A stretch of 64,000 bases of DNA, from NCBI RefSeq assembly GCF_004342285.1, contig NZ_SMCV01000011.1, positions 1-64,000 of the forward strand. The letters run 5' to 3'. This document shows, piece after piece, positions 45,859 to 54,251 of the stretch. Below the pieces are notes generated by a model that saw only the letters and a program-made list of their open reading frames with translations, ran no database searches and was not told where the DNA came from. Origin of the DNA: Klebsiella sp. BIGb0138 (GTDB lineage: Bacteria > Pseudomonadota > Gammaproteobacteria > Enterobacterales > Enterobacteriaceae). The translations under genes were made by a program, and so were the position numbers. Position 1 is the first letter of the stretch, and every line of letters begins with the position of its first letter.

Positions 45859-46161
45859 GGGCGCCAGTTAAGACGGATAACTCGCACCTAAGTCCTTTCC
45901 TTCCAGTAAAGAAGGGCGTGATTTTATGGTCATTGCCTAAATAACGATCGGAGCCGCAAAAAAGGGTTCTTTCCTGTTTTTGTGAAGGCTTAAATCCGTA
46001 ATGTATGTAGCACTGTCAGAGAGTGCATGAACTATAACGGCCCGCGTCTGATTTTTAAATTACCTTAGATTTACGAAACTGCGCTTGTTGATTATTTCTT
46101 ACGTCTGCTTCTGGCACAAAGCGGACACCAGTAGTCAAAAAATGAAAAACGACAACTTGAT

Positions 46162-46217
46162 GTATAGCGTTTGCTATACGTGGTGGTTATGCTATGCTTG
46201 TAAAGCAAATGCTATAC
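46162..46217 (+). promoter_or_regulatory. Operator/promoter of the TacAT-type module
   Basis: Within the 371-bp gap 45859-46229, a perfect dyad GTATAGC-GTTT-GCTATAC (46162-46179) is followed by further TGCTAT / GCTATAC copies (about 46198-46217) just before the antitoxin ribosome site. Repeated GCTATAC boxes fit the palindromes bound by DUF1778-GNAT complexes for autorepression. The rest of the gap shows nothing recognisable. Confidence 0.65.
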
Positions 46218-46229
46218 AAGAGGTGTCTC

Positions 46230-46969
<740 letters not shown>

Positions 46970-46992
46970 AACGCAAAGACTGTTACGTTCAA

Positions 46993-47007
46993 ATCGCTAT
47001 AAGCGAT
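46993..47007 (+). repeat. Short dyad after the toxin gene
   Basis: ATCGCT-ATA-AGCGAT with flanking AAA/TTT, 24 nt past the kacT stop. A weak terminator candidate. Confidence 0.35.
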
Positions 47008-47040
47008 AATTTGATAGTACGTCTAAGGTTAAATCAGTAG

Positions 47041-47364
47041 GAATCCTTCAGGAAAGAATACGACGAACAAAACAGGGGGCGGCTTTTCTATGAGCGTCAA
47101 GAGGCAATAGTCGGATTCGCCGTAATCAGCATACGGGAAAACTGGCGAAGTACGCTGGCCGGGCAAAACCTCGTTCGCAACGTTTTGATAGCCAGTCAAT
47201 CACATGAAGCTGTTAGTAATGCTGTTCAGGCTGTGTTAAAACTTTATCCGGGTACTGAAGCTGCACCCGGCATGATTCGTATAGGGCACGAAGAAAAAGT
47301 ATCAGACTTTTTACTTTCATCTCAGGTGGAGGACCTAATGCATGAAACAGGTCAAGCATACTGA
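47041..47364 (+). pseudogene. Fragment of a superfamily I (AAA/DNA2-type) helicase
   Basis: A 107-codon open frame with no start codon (TAG immediately upstream) ending at TGA. It contains NVLIASQSHEAVSNAVQAVL and APGMIRIGHEEKVSDFLL, the pattern that follows Walker A in UPF1/DNA2-like helicases (V-L-I-A-S-Q-S-h-x-A-V-x-N). The Walker A region itself is missing, as if deleted internally around residue 47. Remnant of a large, perhaps defence-related, gene. It occupies the gap between kacT and dif. Confidence 0.5.
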
Positions 47365-47413
47365 CTTTATAAAGGAGGGGTTGGGCTTATGAAGCGACTT
47401 ACCTGGCTATGCA

Positions 47414-47441
47414 ATTTAACATAATATACATTATGCGCACC
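47414..47441 (-). other. dif: dif site, XerCD chromosome dimer resolution site
   Basis: On the minus strand the 28 bases read GGTGCGCATAA, then TGTATA, then TTATGTTAAAT, identical to the E. coli chromosomal dif: XerC arm (GGTGCGCATAA), 6-bp central region, XerD arm (TTATGTTAAAT). This marks the replication terminus. It lies in a gene-poor stretch (47365-47673) that otherwise contains only a ribosome site with a tiny aborted ORF (ATG 47390, stopping inside dif). Confidence 0.97.
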
Positions 47442-47673
47442 AAAGGAGCCGCAGGCAGGAACTGGCATTTTACGGTCATGATGATTCTGGTAGTTACAAT
47501 CACATTCCGGCCTCTGCTATGGCGCTCACCAGCGTCAATAACCAAACCCCGTACGAACATCCGGCAACGAACGTCCAACCACATGAATACTCCCTGCCAC
47601 AATTTTCCACGACGTGTGAGACGGCGTGAATTTCTGGACTCAGCATCATATAAAAAATGAACAACCGTACTTA

Positions 47674-48849
47674 ATGGCGGATCCCATTTCACAGTCAGCC
47701 GTAGCCAATGCGTTAGAAACTGTTTACCTGTTTTCAAAACTTCTGCTTTCTACCTGCCTAATCGCGTATGACGCTGGCAACTCAACCTTTGCGCGTAAAA
47801 CGCCTCGCCGGCAAAGCGCAAACGGCGCTAACGAACTGAAGGCGGTCGGCTATGCCGCCGGTTTGCTGTTCCTTGTGCCGCTTGGCGATGTGGTTAACCG
47901 CAAACATCTGGCGATCGCTCAGCTGCTGCTGTTGGCGGCAGCCTTGATCCTTGTCGGTTTCGCAAACCGCTGGATAATCTTGCTCATCGCACTGCTTTTT
48001 ATCGGACTGATGGCGGTGGTGGTGCAAATTGTGGTGGCCTACGCCGCGGCGCTGGTGCCGGTGCAGCAGAGAGGCAAAGCGGTAGGTATGGTCACCAGCG
48101 GCGTGGTGCTGGGGATCCTGCTGGCCCGTTTGACCTCTGGCGTCATTGCCGATCTCACCGGGTGGCGAGCGGTTTATCTGAGCTCAGCCGGCCTGATGCT
48201 GCTGATGGCCGGCGTGCTGAGCCGGGCGCTCCCTTCCCTTTCCCGCCCGCCGCTGAACGCCTCTTATCCGACGCTGATGCGCTCGGTGCTGCGGCTTTTT
48301 ATCACTGAACACACGCTGAGGATCCGCGGGGTATTCGCTCTGCTGATTTTTGCCGCCTTCAGCGTATTGTGGACCTCGATGGTATTACCGCTGAGCGCAC
48401 AGGGACTCAGCCATACCCGGATTGGGCTATTTGGCCTCGCGGGCATCGCCGGTGCCCTCGCCGCCTCAAAAGCCGGACGGTGGGCGGACCGCGGGGCCGG
48501 GCAACGTACTACCGGCCTGTCGCTGGCGCTGCTGCTCTTCGCCTGGCTGCCGATCGCCTACGCGCAGACCTCCCTGCTACTGTTAATTGTCGGCATCATT
48601 ATGCTGGATTTCGCCGTCCAGGCGGTACACGTGACCAACCAGAGCCTGATCTTTGCCGCCAGACCGGATGCCCAAAGCCGTCTGGTGGGCGCTTACATGT
48701 GCTTTTATTCCACGGGCAGCGCGCTAGGCGCCGTGGTGGCAACGCAATGCTACGCCCTGTGGGGCTGGTATGCGGTATGCCTTGCGGGCGCCGCCTTCAG
48801 CGCGCTGGCTTTGCTGTTCTGGCTGTGGCAGCAGAAGGCGGCGCTTTAG
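47674..48849 (+). CDS. MFS transporter with replaced or truncated N-terminus
   Basis: The frame is open from 47626. Homology to drug/sugar-efflux MFS proteins begins only at about 47845 (VGYAAGLLFLVPLGDVVNRK, the helix-2/loop 2-3 signature). The preceding residues (about 40 from ATG 47674) are not membrane-helix-like and lack the usual first helix; no ribosome site is visible. The remaining ten or eleven helices are intact. Probably a disrupted gene whose 5' end was lost in a rearrangement next to dif. Its 3' end overlaps the convergent LysR gene by 53 bp. Confidence 0.6.
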   Translation: MADPISQSAVANALETVYLFSKLLLSTCLIAYDAGNSTFARKTPRRQSANGANELKAVGYAAGLLFLVPLGDVVNRKHLAIAQLLLLAAALILVGFANRWIILLIALLFIGLMAVVVQIVVAYAAALVPVQQRGKAVGMVTSGVVLGILLARLTSGVIADLTGWRAVYLSSAGLMLLMAGVLSRALPSLSRPPLNASYPTLMRSVLRLFITEHTLRIRGVFALLIFAAFSVLWTSMVLPLSAQGLSHTRIGLFGLAGIAGALAASKAGRWADRGAGQRTTGLSLALLLFAWLPIAYAQTSLLLLIVGIIMLDFAVQAVHVTNQSLIFAARPDAQSRLVGAYMCFYSTGSALGAVVATQCYALWGWYAVCLAGAAFSALALLFWLWQQKAAL

Positions 48850-49723
48850 ACGAGGTGGCCAGTTCAAGCCAGGCCGTTACCGCATTTCCCGGCTCTTCAG
48901 CGCGGCCGATAATCACCAGGTTCGCCATCACCTCCGGAGCGTCGAGGCGACGATAAACCAGACCAGGGATACTGACCTGCTGCAGCGGGGCCGGTATCAA
49001 CGCCACCCCCAGCCCTGCCGCCGCCATGGCCAGCACGCTCAGGGTGCTGGCGGAACGATGGGCAACGTGGAACCGGGTTCCCAGCATCCGGGCCAGCATG
49101 AGATAAAGCGGCTCATGGCTATCGTGGGCCTCGTAGAGAATCAATGGCGCGTCGGCGAGCATCGGCACCGCGATCCGCGAGTGTGCGGTAAAAGGGTGAT
49201 CGTCAGGCAGCGCCACCATCATCTCCCAACGCCCGACCTGATGTACCCTGATGGCGGGTGAACGGGTGGTGCTATTATCAGGTGTGTAGCCAATATCTAA
49301 CTGGCCGGCGAGAATCGCCGCCACCTGGCGCTGCGGGGCGATCTCCTCGATAACCACCTCGGCATCCGGATAGGTTTTACGGAAATGACGCAGGTCGGCG
49401 ATCATCTTGCCGCTGAAGATGGCATTGCCAGCAAAACCGACCCGTACGCGGCCCGTTTCACCGCGGATAGCCCGCTCGACGGCGAGGCGAGTATGTTCAA
49501 CCTGTTCCAGAGTCCGCCGCGCCTCGGCCTGCAGAAGCAAACCGGCCTCGGTGAGCTCGACGCGGCGGCTGGTACGCATAAATAAGGCGCCGCCCAGCTC
49601 AGCTTCGAGGGCCTTAATCTGCATACTGAGTGCCGGCTGCACGATATTCAGCCGCTCGGCAGCGCGCCCGAAATGCCCTTCTTCGGCGACCGCCATGAAA
49701 TATCGCAGGTGGCGTAACTCCAT
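48797..49723 (-). CDS. LysR-family regulator
   Basis: A 308-residue LTTR. The start at 49723 (MELRHLRYFMAVAEEGHFGR) is the canonical N-terminus of the CatR/BenM/HcaR-like branch; HTH at residues 4-45. The effector domain contains VRVGFAGNAIFSGKM. Divergent from the SnoaL-like gene 109 bp away and overlapping the MFS gene at its 3' end; presumably controlled the MFS and/or the SnoaL-like gene. Confidence 0.87.
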   Translation of the reverse strand: MELRHLRYFMAVAEEGHFGRAAERLNIVQPALSMQIKALEAELGGALFMRTSRRVELTEAGLLLQAEARRTLEQVEHTRLAVERAIRGETGRVRVGFAGNAIFSGKMIADLRHFRKTYPDAEVVIEEIAPQRQVAAILAGQLDIGYTPDNSTTRSPAIRVHQVGRWEMMVALPDDHPFTAHSRIAVPMLADAPLILYEAHDSHEPLYLMLARMLGTRFHVAHRSASTLSVLAMAAAGLGVALIPAPLQQVSIPGLVYRRLDAPEVMANLVIIGRAEEPGNAVTAWLELATSSKAPPSAATARTAKPAR

Positions 49724-49832
49724 AACATGCTCCATCAATCACTTCAAATGATTGTTCAGTCAAATCTATCTATTAGAGTTTAATCCTCTTTGTCCGCAAA
49801 CTGAATGCCGTCAATTAACGGGAGTTCACGCT

Positions 49833-50411
49833 ATGCACAATCAACCGCAAGACCGCCAACAACTTAATGATCTGGTTAACGGCTGGATACACCGCGACCT
49901 CGGCGAATGGGATCGGTTACGCGATCTGTTCCATCCCGATGGCACGATTGAGATCACCTGGTTCGAGGGGTTAGCCAGCGACTTTGTCGATGGTTCAATG
50001 CGTATGGGGGCATCGGATTTACGTACCAAACATCTTATCGGCACGCCGGTCATCACCTTTAACGCCAGCGGCAACAAAGCGATTCTTGAGACCAATGCGA
50101 TGATTATCGCCGAGAACGTCACACTCAACGTCGGTTGTGAATGCCACAACCGGTTTTACGATTTGGCTGAAAAAAGAGCGGGCGTCTGGAAGTTTTTTCA
50201 CCGCCAGAGCGTTTACGATATGGGCACCTTCACCTTTCCACTCGGCCCCGTTGAGATCGATAAGACGGTCGCCATGAAGTACCCGCGTGAATATGCCGCC
50301 CTGGCCTATTTACTCGAACAGAGCGGTTTCCCGCTGGGCAGAGTGTTTGCCACCCGCGGTAGCAAGCTGGAAGCGGAGATGAAAGCCAACGGGCAACGCT
50401 GGCTGAAATAG
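49833..50411 (+). CDS. SnoaL-like (NTF2-fold) protein
   Basis: A 192-residue protein starting at ATG 49833 with GGGAG upstream. It has the cone-shaped NTF2/SnoaL pattern: LNDLVNGWIHRDLGEWDRLR, LFHPDGTIEITWF and the C-terminal strand VWKFFHRQSVYD. Such proteins serve as dehydratases, isomerases, cyclases or dioxygenase small subunits. Reaction unknown. Divergent from the LysR gene, its probable regulator. Confidence 0.75.
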   Translation: MHNQPQDRQQLNDLVNGWIHRDLGEWDRLRDLFHPDGTIEITWFEGLASDFVDGSMRMGASDLRTKHLIGTPVITFNASGNKAILETNAMIIAENVTLNVGCECHNRFYDLAEKRAGVWKFFHRQSVYDMGTFTFPLGPVEIDKTVAMKYPREYAALAYLLEQSGFPLGRVFATRGSKLEAEMKANGQRWLK

Positions 50412-50511
50412 CGTCGATCCCGGCGCGCTTTCCGCCGCTGCACGCTTGCGCTTAGCCGACCCCTTCGCCGGCCATGCAGGGACGCTGCGCCTGGCGTCCC
50501 CCTTCACTAAA

Positions 50512-50524
50512 GTGACCCTGTCAC
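50512..50524 (+). other. matS-like MatP binding site
   Basis: GTGACCCTGTCAC in the 224-bp intergenic gap 50412-50635 matches the matS consensus GTGACRNYGTCAC at all positions but one (C for R). It lies 3 kb from dif, where MatP sites of the Ter macrodomain are expected. Confidence 0.5.
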
Positions 50525-50635
50525 GGACTCAGAAGCTGACGATGCCGGTTGAAAATACGCTGCATGCCCGGACCATACTGGATTTTTGGTTCAACGAAAC
50601 CTCCGCCGCTTGCTGGTTTAGATCGGTGATGAACA

Positions 50636-51028
50636 TTACTGCCTGCTTCCCAGATCGCGATCCTCGGGCTCGCCATCGATCTGACGGGTGAGCTCCTCAC
50701 AGCGGATAATTCGCCCGTCAGCCAGCGTAAAGCGGGCCAGAACCTCAAATACGCTCTCTGCGCCCTGGTCTTTTGTCACCTGCACCTGATGGTGAGTGAA
50801 AACGGTCTCTCCCTCGCCGACAACCGCCAGAAATATAATGCGCATGCGCCGGGTATGTGCTTTAAGCAGCGCCATATGTTGAATAAACCCGGTGTAATCC
50901 AGCCGTTTGCCGTCCACCTGCTGCTGATAATCTGCGGAAAAATAGTCGGCGATCCGCCGTTCGTCATGCTGGGGATGGTTGATAATATCCTGTAGTGCGT
51001 TGATAACTATCTGCTTTGACGGTTTCAT
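50636..51028 (-). CDS. NTF2-like/SnoaL-like small protein
   Basis: A 130-residue single-domain NTF2-fold protein (QQVDGKRLDYTGFIQHMALL, then EVLARFTLADGRIIRCEELT). A role in polyketide-like or small-molecule conversion is typical but undetermined. Divergent from the AraC-type regulator 90 bp away, which likely controls it. Confidence 0.75.
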   Translation of the reverse strand: MKPSKQIVINALQDIINHPQHDERRIADYFSADYQQQVDGKRLDYTGFIQHMALLKAHTRRMRIIFLAVVGEGETVFTHHQVQVTKDQGAESVFEVLARFTLADGRIIRCEELTRQIDGEPEDRDLGSRQ

Positions 51029-51118
51029 CTGTTTTACCCTCGGTGAAAGCCTTCAGTCTACAGAGGGTGCGGAAAGGTATATTATCCGTATCTGGACATG
51101 ATATACGGTTAATCGGCC

Positions 51119-51856
51119 ATGATGATGCGTACCCACGCCTTTGAGTATCCACCTCACCACCGGACGCCCTGGCACCAACATGAGTCGGGGCAGTTATACT
51201 GGCTGAAACACGGCGTCATTGTCATTGAGACGGCGTGCGCGCAGTGGACGGTCACCCCCGGGTCGCTGGGCTGGTTTCCTGCGGGCCTGCCACATCGCGC
51301 CTGGGCTCCCGGCGCGCTACAGGGGAGCAGCCTCTATTTCACGCCGTCGGCCGCGGCGCACTTCCCCGCGCAGCCGGGTATCTATGGCGCTGAGCGTTTT
51401 GTTCAGGCTCTTCTGCAGCGGGCCGAACAGCTTAGCCAGGCCGATTTTGCGGCTGATTATTCGCAACACCTGCTGATGCTCATCGGCTATGAGCTGGCGC
51501 GCAGCGCCGAGATCCCCCTGCACCTGCCGCTACCTGGCGACCGGCGGGCGCGAAACGTCGCGGATGAACTGCTCAACAATCCGGCAACGGCTCAGCCTCA
51601 GCAGCAGCTGGCGCAGCGCTGGGGCCTCAGCGTACGCACCCTGAGCCGCCTGTTTCGTCAACAAACCGGGCTGAGCTTTAGCCAGTGGCGGCAGCAGGCA
51701 AAGATCGTGGTTTCGCTACAGTGGTTGCTGGCCGGAGAAACGGTCAGCGAGGCGGCCGCGCGCAGCGGTTACGGCAACGTCAGCGCCTATATCGACGCCT
51801 TCCGGCAACGCTTTGGCCAGACTCCCGGTCAGTTTCAAGCGGCACGGCGCGCTTGA
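51119..51856 (+). CDS. AraC-family regulator with N-terminal cupin
   Basis: A 245-residue AraC/XylS protein: cupin sensor at residues ~10-90 (HHRTPWHQHESGQLYWLKHG has the metal/ligand His pattern) and two HTH motifs at ~145-240 ending TVSEAAARSGYGNVSAYIDA and FRQRFGQTPGQFQ. Three consecutive ATG codons at 51119-51127 leave the exact start open and no strong ribosome site is seen. Partner of the divergent NTF2-like gene. Confidence 0.85.
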   Translation: MMMRTHAFEYPPHHRTPWHQHESGQLYWLKHGVIVIETACAQWTVTPGSLGWFPAGLPHRAWAPGALQGSSLYFTPSAAAHFPAQPGIYGAERFVQALLQRAEQLSQADFAADYSQHLLMLIGYELARSAEIPLHLPLPGDRRARNVADELLNNPATAQPQQQLAQRWGLSVRTLSRLFRQQTGLSFSQWRQQAKIVVSLQWLLAGETVSEAAARSGYGNVSAYIDAFRQRFGQTPGQFQAARRA

Positions 51857-51862
51857 CGATCC

Positions 51863-52873
51863 TTACGACGATCTGCTCGAGGCTCTGACCACCAGTTCCG
51901 GCATCTGCCCGCGGCTGCCGAGCACGTTATGCCCGGCCAGGACTTCAAACAGCAGCGTCACGGCCTGACGGGCGACCTCGTCCAGGTGCATATTCACCGC
52001 CGTCAGCGGCGGCAGGGATTCCCGGGCGCGGATACCGTCATAACGGGTGGCTAAGCGCATCCGCTGCGGGATGGCGATCTCCGCGTCGTGAAAGGCGCGC
52101 ACGGCCCCGCTGGCAAAGGTATCGACCAGCACCAGCACGCCGTCCACCTGGGGATGGGCCTGCAACATCTGCCGCGCCGCCTGATAGCCGGCCGTTTCCC
52201 CCTCCTGCTCATCGAGGTAATAGATCACCGGCGCCTGCCGCCCCTCGCACCAGAGGCGATAGGCGGCCTCCGTTTCCAGCGTGGAAGTCCGCGGCGTACG
52301 CCCGACGAAGAGCGCGCAACATTCAGCGCCTTCTGTCTGCAGGTGCGTCAGCAATAGTTTCGCCGTCGCCGCCGAGTGCAGATCCACCCACGGCACCGGC
52401 GTTAACGAACCCGGCGTGCGGCCAATGGTGATACAGGGGATCCCCGCCTGTTGCAGAGCCTGCAGCTGCGGATCGTTTTCGGCGGGTTCCAGCAGAATGG
52501 CGGCATCAAAGGTCACCATATCCAGCGGGTTCTTTCCGGGCGGGACCAGGATCAGCGCATGCTGCTTCTCCAGCGCCATAATCGCCGCCGTGAGCGCGAC
52601 CTCCATCATAAATCCCAGTTTTGATGCCCCGGAAGCGATGGTCAGCGGCAAAGAGGAAAGGAGCGCAATGGTGTTGGTTTTCCCGGTGCGCAGCTGGCGG
52701 GCGCGAATATTCGGCGTGTAGTTCAGCGCCTGAATGGCCTCTTCAATGCGTTGTCGGGTCTCAGGTTCGACAAAACGGGTGTGATGTAACGCATTGGATA
52801 CGGTGCCCGGCGATACGCCGGCATAGCGAGCAACATCAATGAGTCTGGCGCGTTTTTTATCTTGAGCAGTCAT
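51863..52873 (-). CDS. LacI-family regulator of the arylsulfotransferase/permease unit
   Basis: A 336-residue LacI-type repressor. The start at 52873 places the HTH ARLIDVARYAGVSPGTVSNA at residues 9-28; the long in-frame extension above it includes the operator and is rejected. The effector domain is standard. Divergent from the 53071 gene, with a perfect 20-bp operator between them, so it controls that unit and possibly itself. Confidence 0.87.
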   Translation of the reverse strand: MTAQDKKRARLIDVARYAGVSPGTVSNALHHTRFVEPETRQRIEEAIQALNYTPNIRARQLRTGKTNTIALLSSLPLTIASGASKLGFMMEVALTAAIMALEKQHALILVPPGKNPLDMVTFDAAILLEPAENDPQLQALQQAGIPCITIGRTPGSLTPVPWVDLHSAATAKLLLTHLQTEGAECCALFVGRTPRTSTLETEAAYRLWCEGRQAPVIYYLDEQEGETAGYQAARQMLQAHPQVDGVLVLVDTFASGAVRAFHDAEIAIPQRMRLATRYDGIRARESLPPLTAVNMHLDEVARQAVTLLFEVLAGHNVLGSRGQMPELVVRASSRSS

Positions 52874-53015
52874 CTGGCTGGCGATCCCTGAGAGTTTACG
52901 CACAGGGTAGCACATTTCCGGGGTATGAATTTCGGCACTATTACATAACAAAATCATATTAAAAAAGTGGCCGTTTAGCGTAGCTCTCAGACAAGCATTC
53001 CTATCTAATGCTGTT

Positions 53016-53035
53016 TCATTAAAACGTTTTAATGA
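53016..53035. promoter_or_regulatory. Perfect LacI-type operator
   Basis: TCATTAAAACGTTTTAATGA is a perfect 20-bp palindrome with central CG, the LacI/GalR operator architecture. It sits between the divergent LacI gene and the arylsulfotransferase-like gene, 36 bp before the latter's GTG start. Confidence 0.8.
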
Positions 53036-53070
53036 CATATTTAGCGGCAAATTACCCTTCAGGAGGCTAC

Positions 53071-54195
53071 GTGGCACACTTATCTCAGGACCCTGCTTTT
53101 ACCCTCGGACGCCGTCCGAGCGGGCTGACTCTCGCCAACAAAGAGAAAAGCTTCGGCGGCTATACCCTTTTCGCCCCGCAAACTGCCGAAGGCCGGGTCT
53201 ATCTGGTTGATGAGCAAGGAGAGGTGGCGCACCAGTGGCAGCTCCCGGTTCGTGCCGGGCGCGATGCGGTGCTGCTGCCTAACGGTAACCTGGGCTATAA
53301 CGGTAGCCACCGCACGTCGGCCAACCTCTACCCGGCGTGGGATCTCTGGCACGGCGGCGATTTCTATGAAGTCACCCCGGATAACGAAGTGGTCTGGCAT
53401 TACGAAGATATTTTCCATCACCACGACGCGCAGTGGCTGGCGAACGGTAATCTGCTGTATACCGCCGCGGCACCGCTGCCGGCGGAAATTGCCGCCCGCG
53501 TCACAGGCGGCGACCCGCGCCGCGATGCGCCGGACGGCGTCATTCAGAGCGACGTGGTCAAAGAGGTCAATCGCGAGGGGGAAGTGGTGTGGGAATGGCG
53601 CGCCTGGGAACACCTGGCCCCGGAAGATTTCCCGGTTCATGAGATCTTCGACCGCCGACACTGGCCGATGATCAACGGCCTGTCGCTAACCCGCGACGGC
53701 CTGGTGCTGATGAGCCTGCGCACCACCTCGGGGGTGATTGCCGTCGATAAAGCGACCGGCAGCGTGGTCTGGCACGCGGGTCCGGATGTCGTCGCCCAGC
53801 AGCACACCCCGGTCGAGATGGCAGACGGTGCGATTCTGGTATTCGATAACGGCAACCTGCGCCCCGGCGTGACCTCACCACACTCCACGGTGCTGGAGTT
53901 CGACCCCCACACCCAGGCCATTCGCTGGCAATATCGCGATATTTTCCCGCCGGCCTTTTTCTCCCCCTATATGGGAAGCGCCCAGCGGTTGGCTAACGGC
54001 AACACGTTTATCTGCGAGTCGGCCTTTGGCCGCCTGTTTGAAGTGACTCCGCAGGGAGAAACGGTGTGGGAATACATTATTCCTTACTTCAATGAATACC
54101 CGGAGCATCTCAGCAAGGGGATTATTCCCGGTAAGCAAAACAGCGCCTTCCGCGCGCACCGCTACGCGGCCGATGCGGTACCGTGGCTGAAATAA
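53071..54195 (+). CDS. Arylsulfotransferase-family (ASST-like) beta-propeller protein
   Basis: A 374-residue protein. GTG 53071 is chosen because AGGAGG (53060-53065) is perfectly spaced, while an upstream ATG at 53032 overlaps the operator. Repeated blades (GRVYLVDEQGEVAHQW, GDFYEVTPDNEVVWHYEDIF, GRLFEVTPQGETVWEYIIPY) match the ASST/PQQ-like propeller family. It has no signal peptide, unlike periplasmic AssT, so it should act in the cytoplasm. HHHDAQWLANGN contains candidate catalytic histidines. It is followed by a permease 56 nt downstream. Substrate unknown. Confidence 0.8.
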   Translation: MAHLSQDPAFTLGRRPSGLTLANKEKSFGGYTLFAPQTAEGRVYLVDEQGEVAHQWQLPVRAGRDAVLLPNGNLGYNGSHRTSANLYPAWDLWHGGDFYEVTPDNEVVWHYEDIFHHHDAQWLANGNLLYTAAAPLPAEIAARVTGGDPRRDAPDGVIQSDVVKEVNREGEVVWEWRAWEHLAPEDFPVHEIFDRRHWPMINGLSLTRDGLVLMSLRTTSGVIAVDKATGSVVWHAGPDVVAQQHTPVEMADGAILVFDNGNLRPGVTSPHSTVLEFDPHTQAIRWQYRDIFPPAFFSPYMGSAQRLANGNTFICESAFGRLFEVTPQGETVWEYIIPYFNEYPEHLSKGIIPGKQNSAFRAHRYAADAVPWLK

Positions 54196-54251
54196 CCGTG
54201 CTCCGCCGGCCGCGGCTGGCGGGGATTTTCTCACCTCGTTGGGAGGCATTT

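Noticed and set aside
47399-47737. 112-codon minus-strand open frame spanning dif
   Set aside because: It includes the whole dif site, has no ribosome site or family resemblance, and overlaps the MFS frame.
52874-53077. 68-codon N-terminal extension of the LacI-type gene at 51863
   Set aside because: It runs through the perfect operator and the divergent gene's ribosome site, and would precede the HTH that normally starts LacI proteins.
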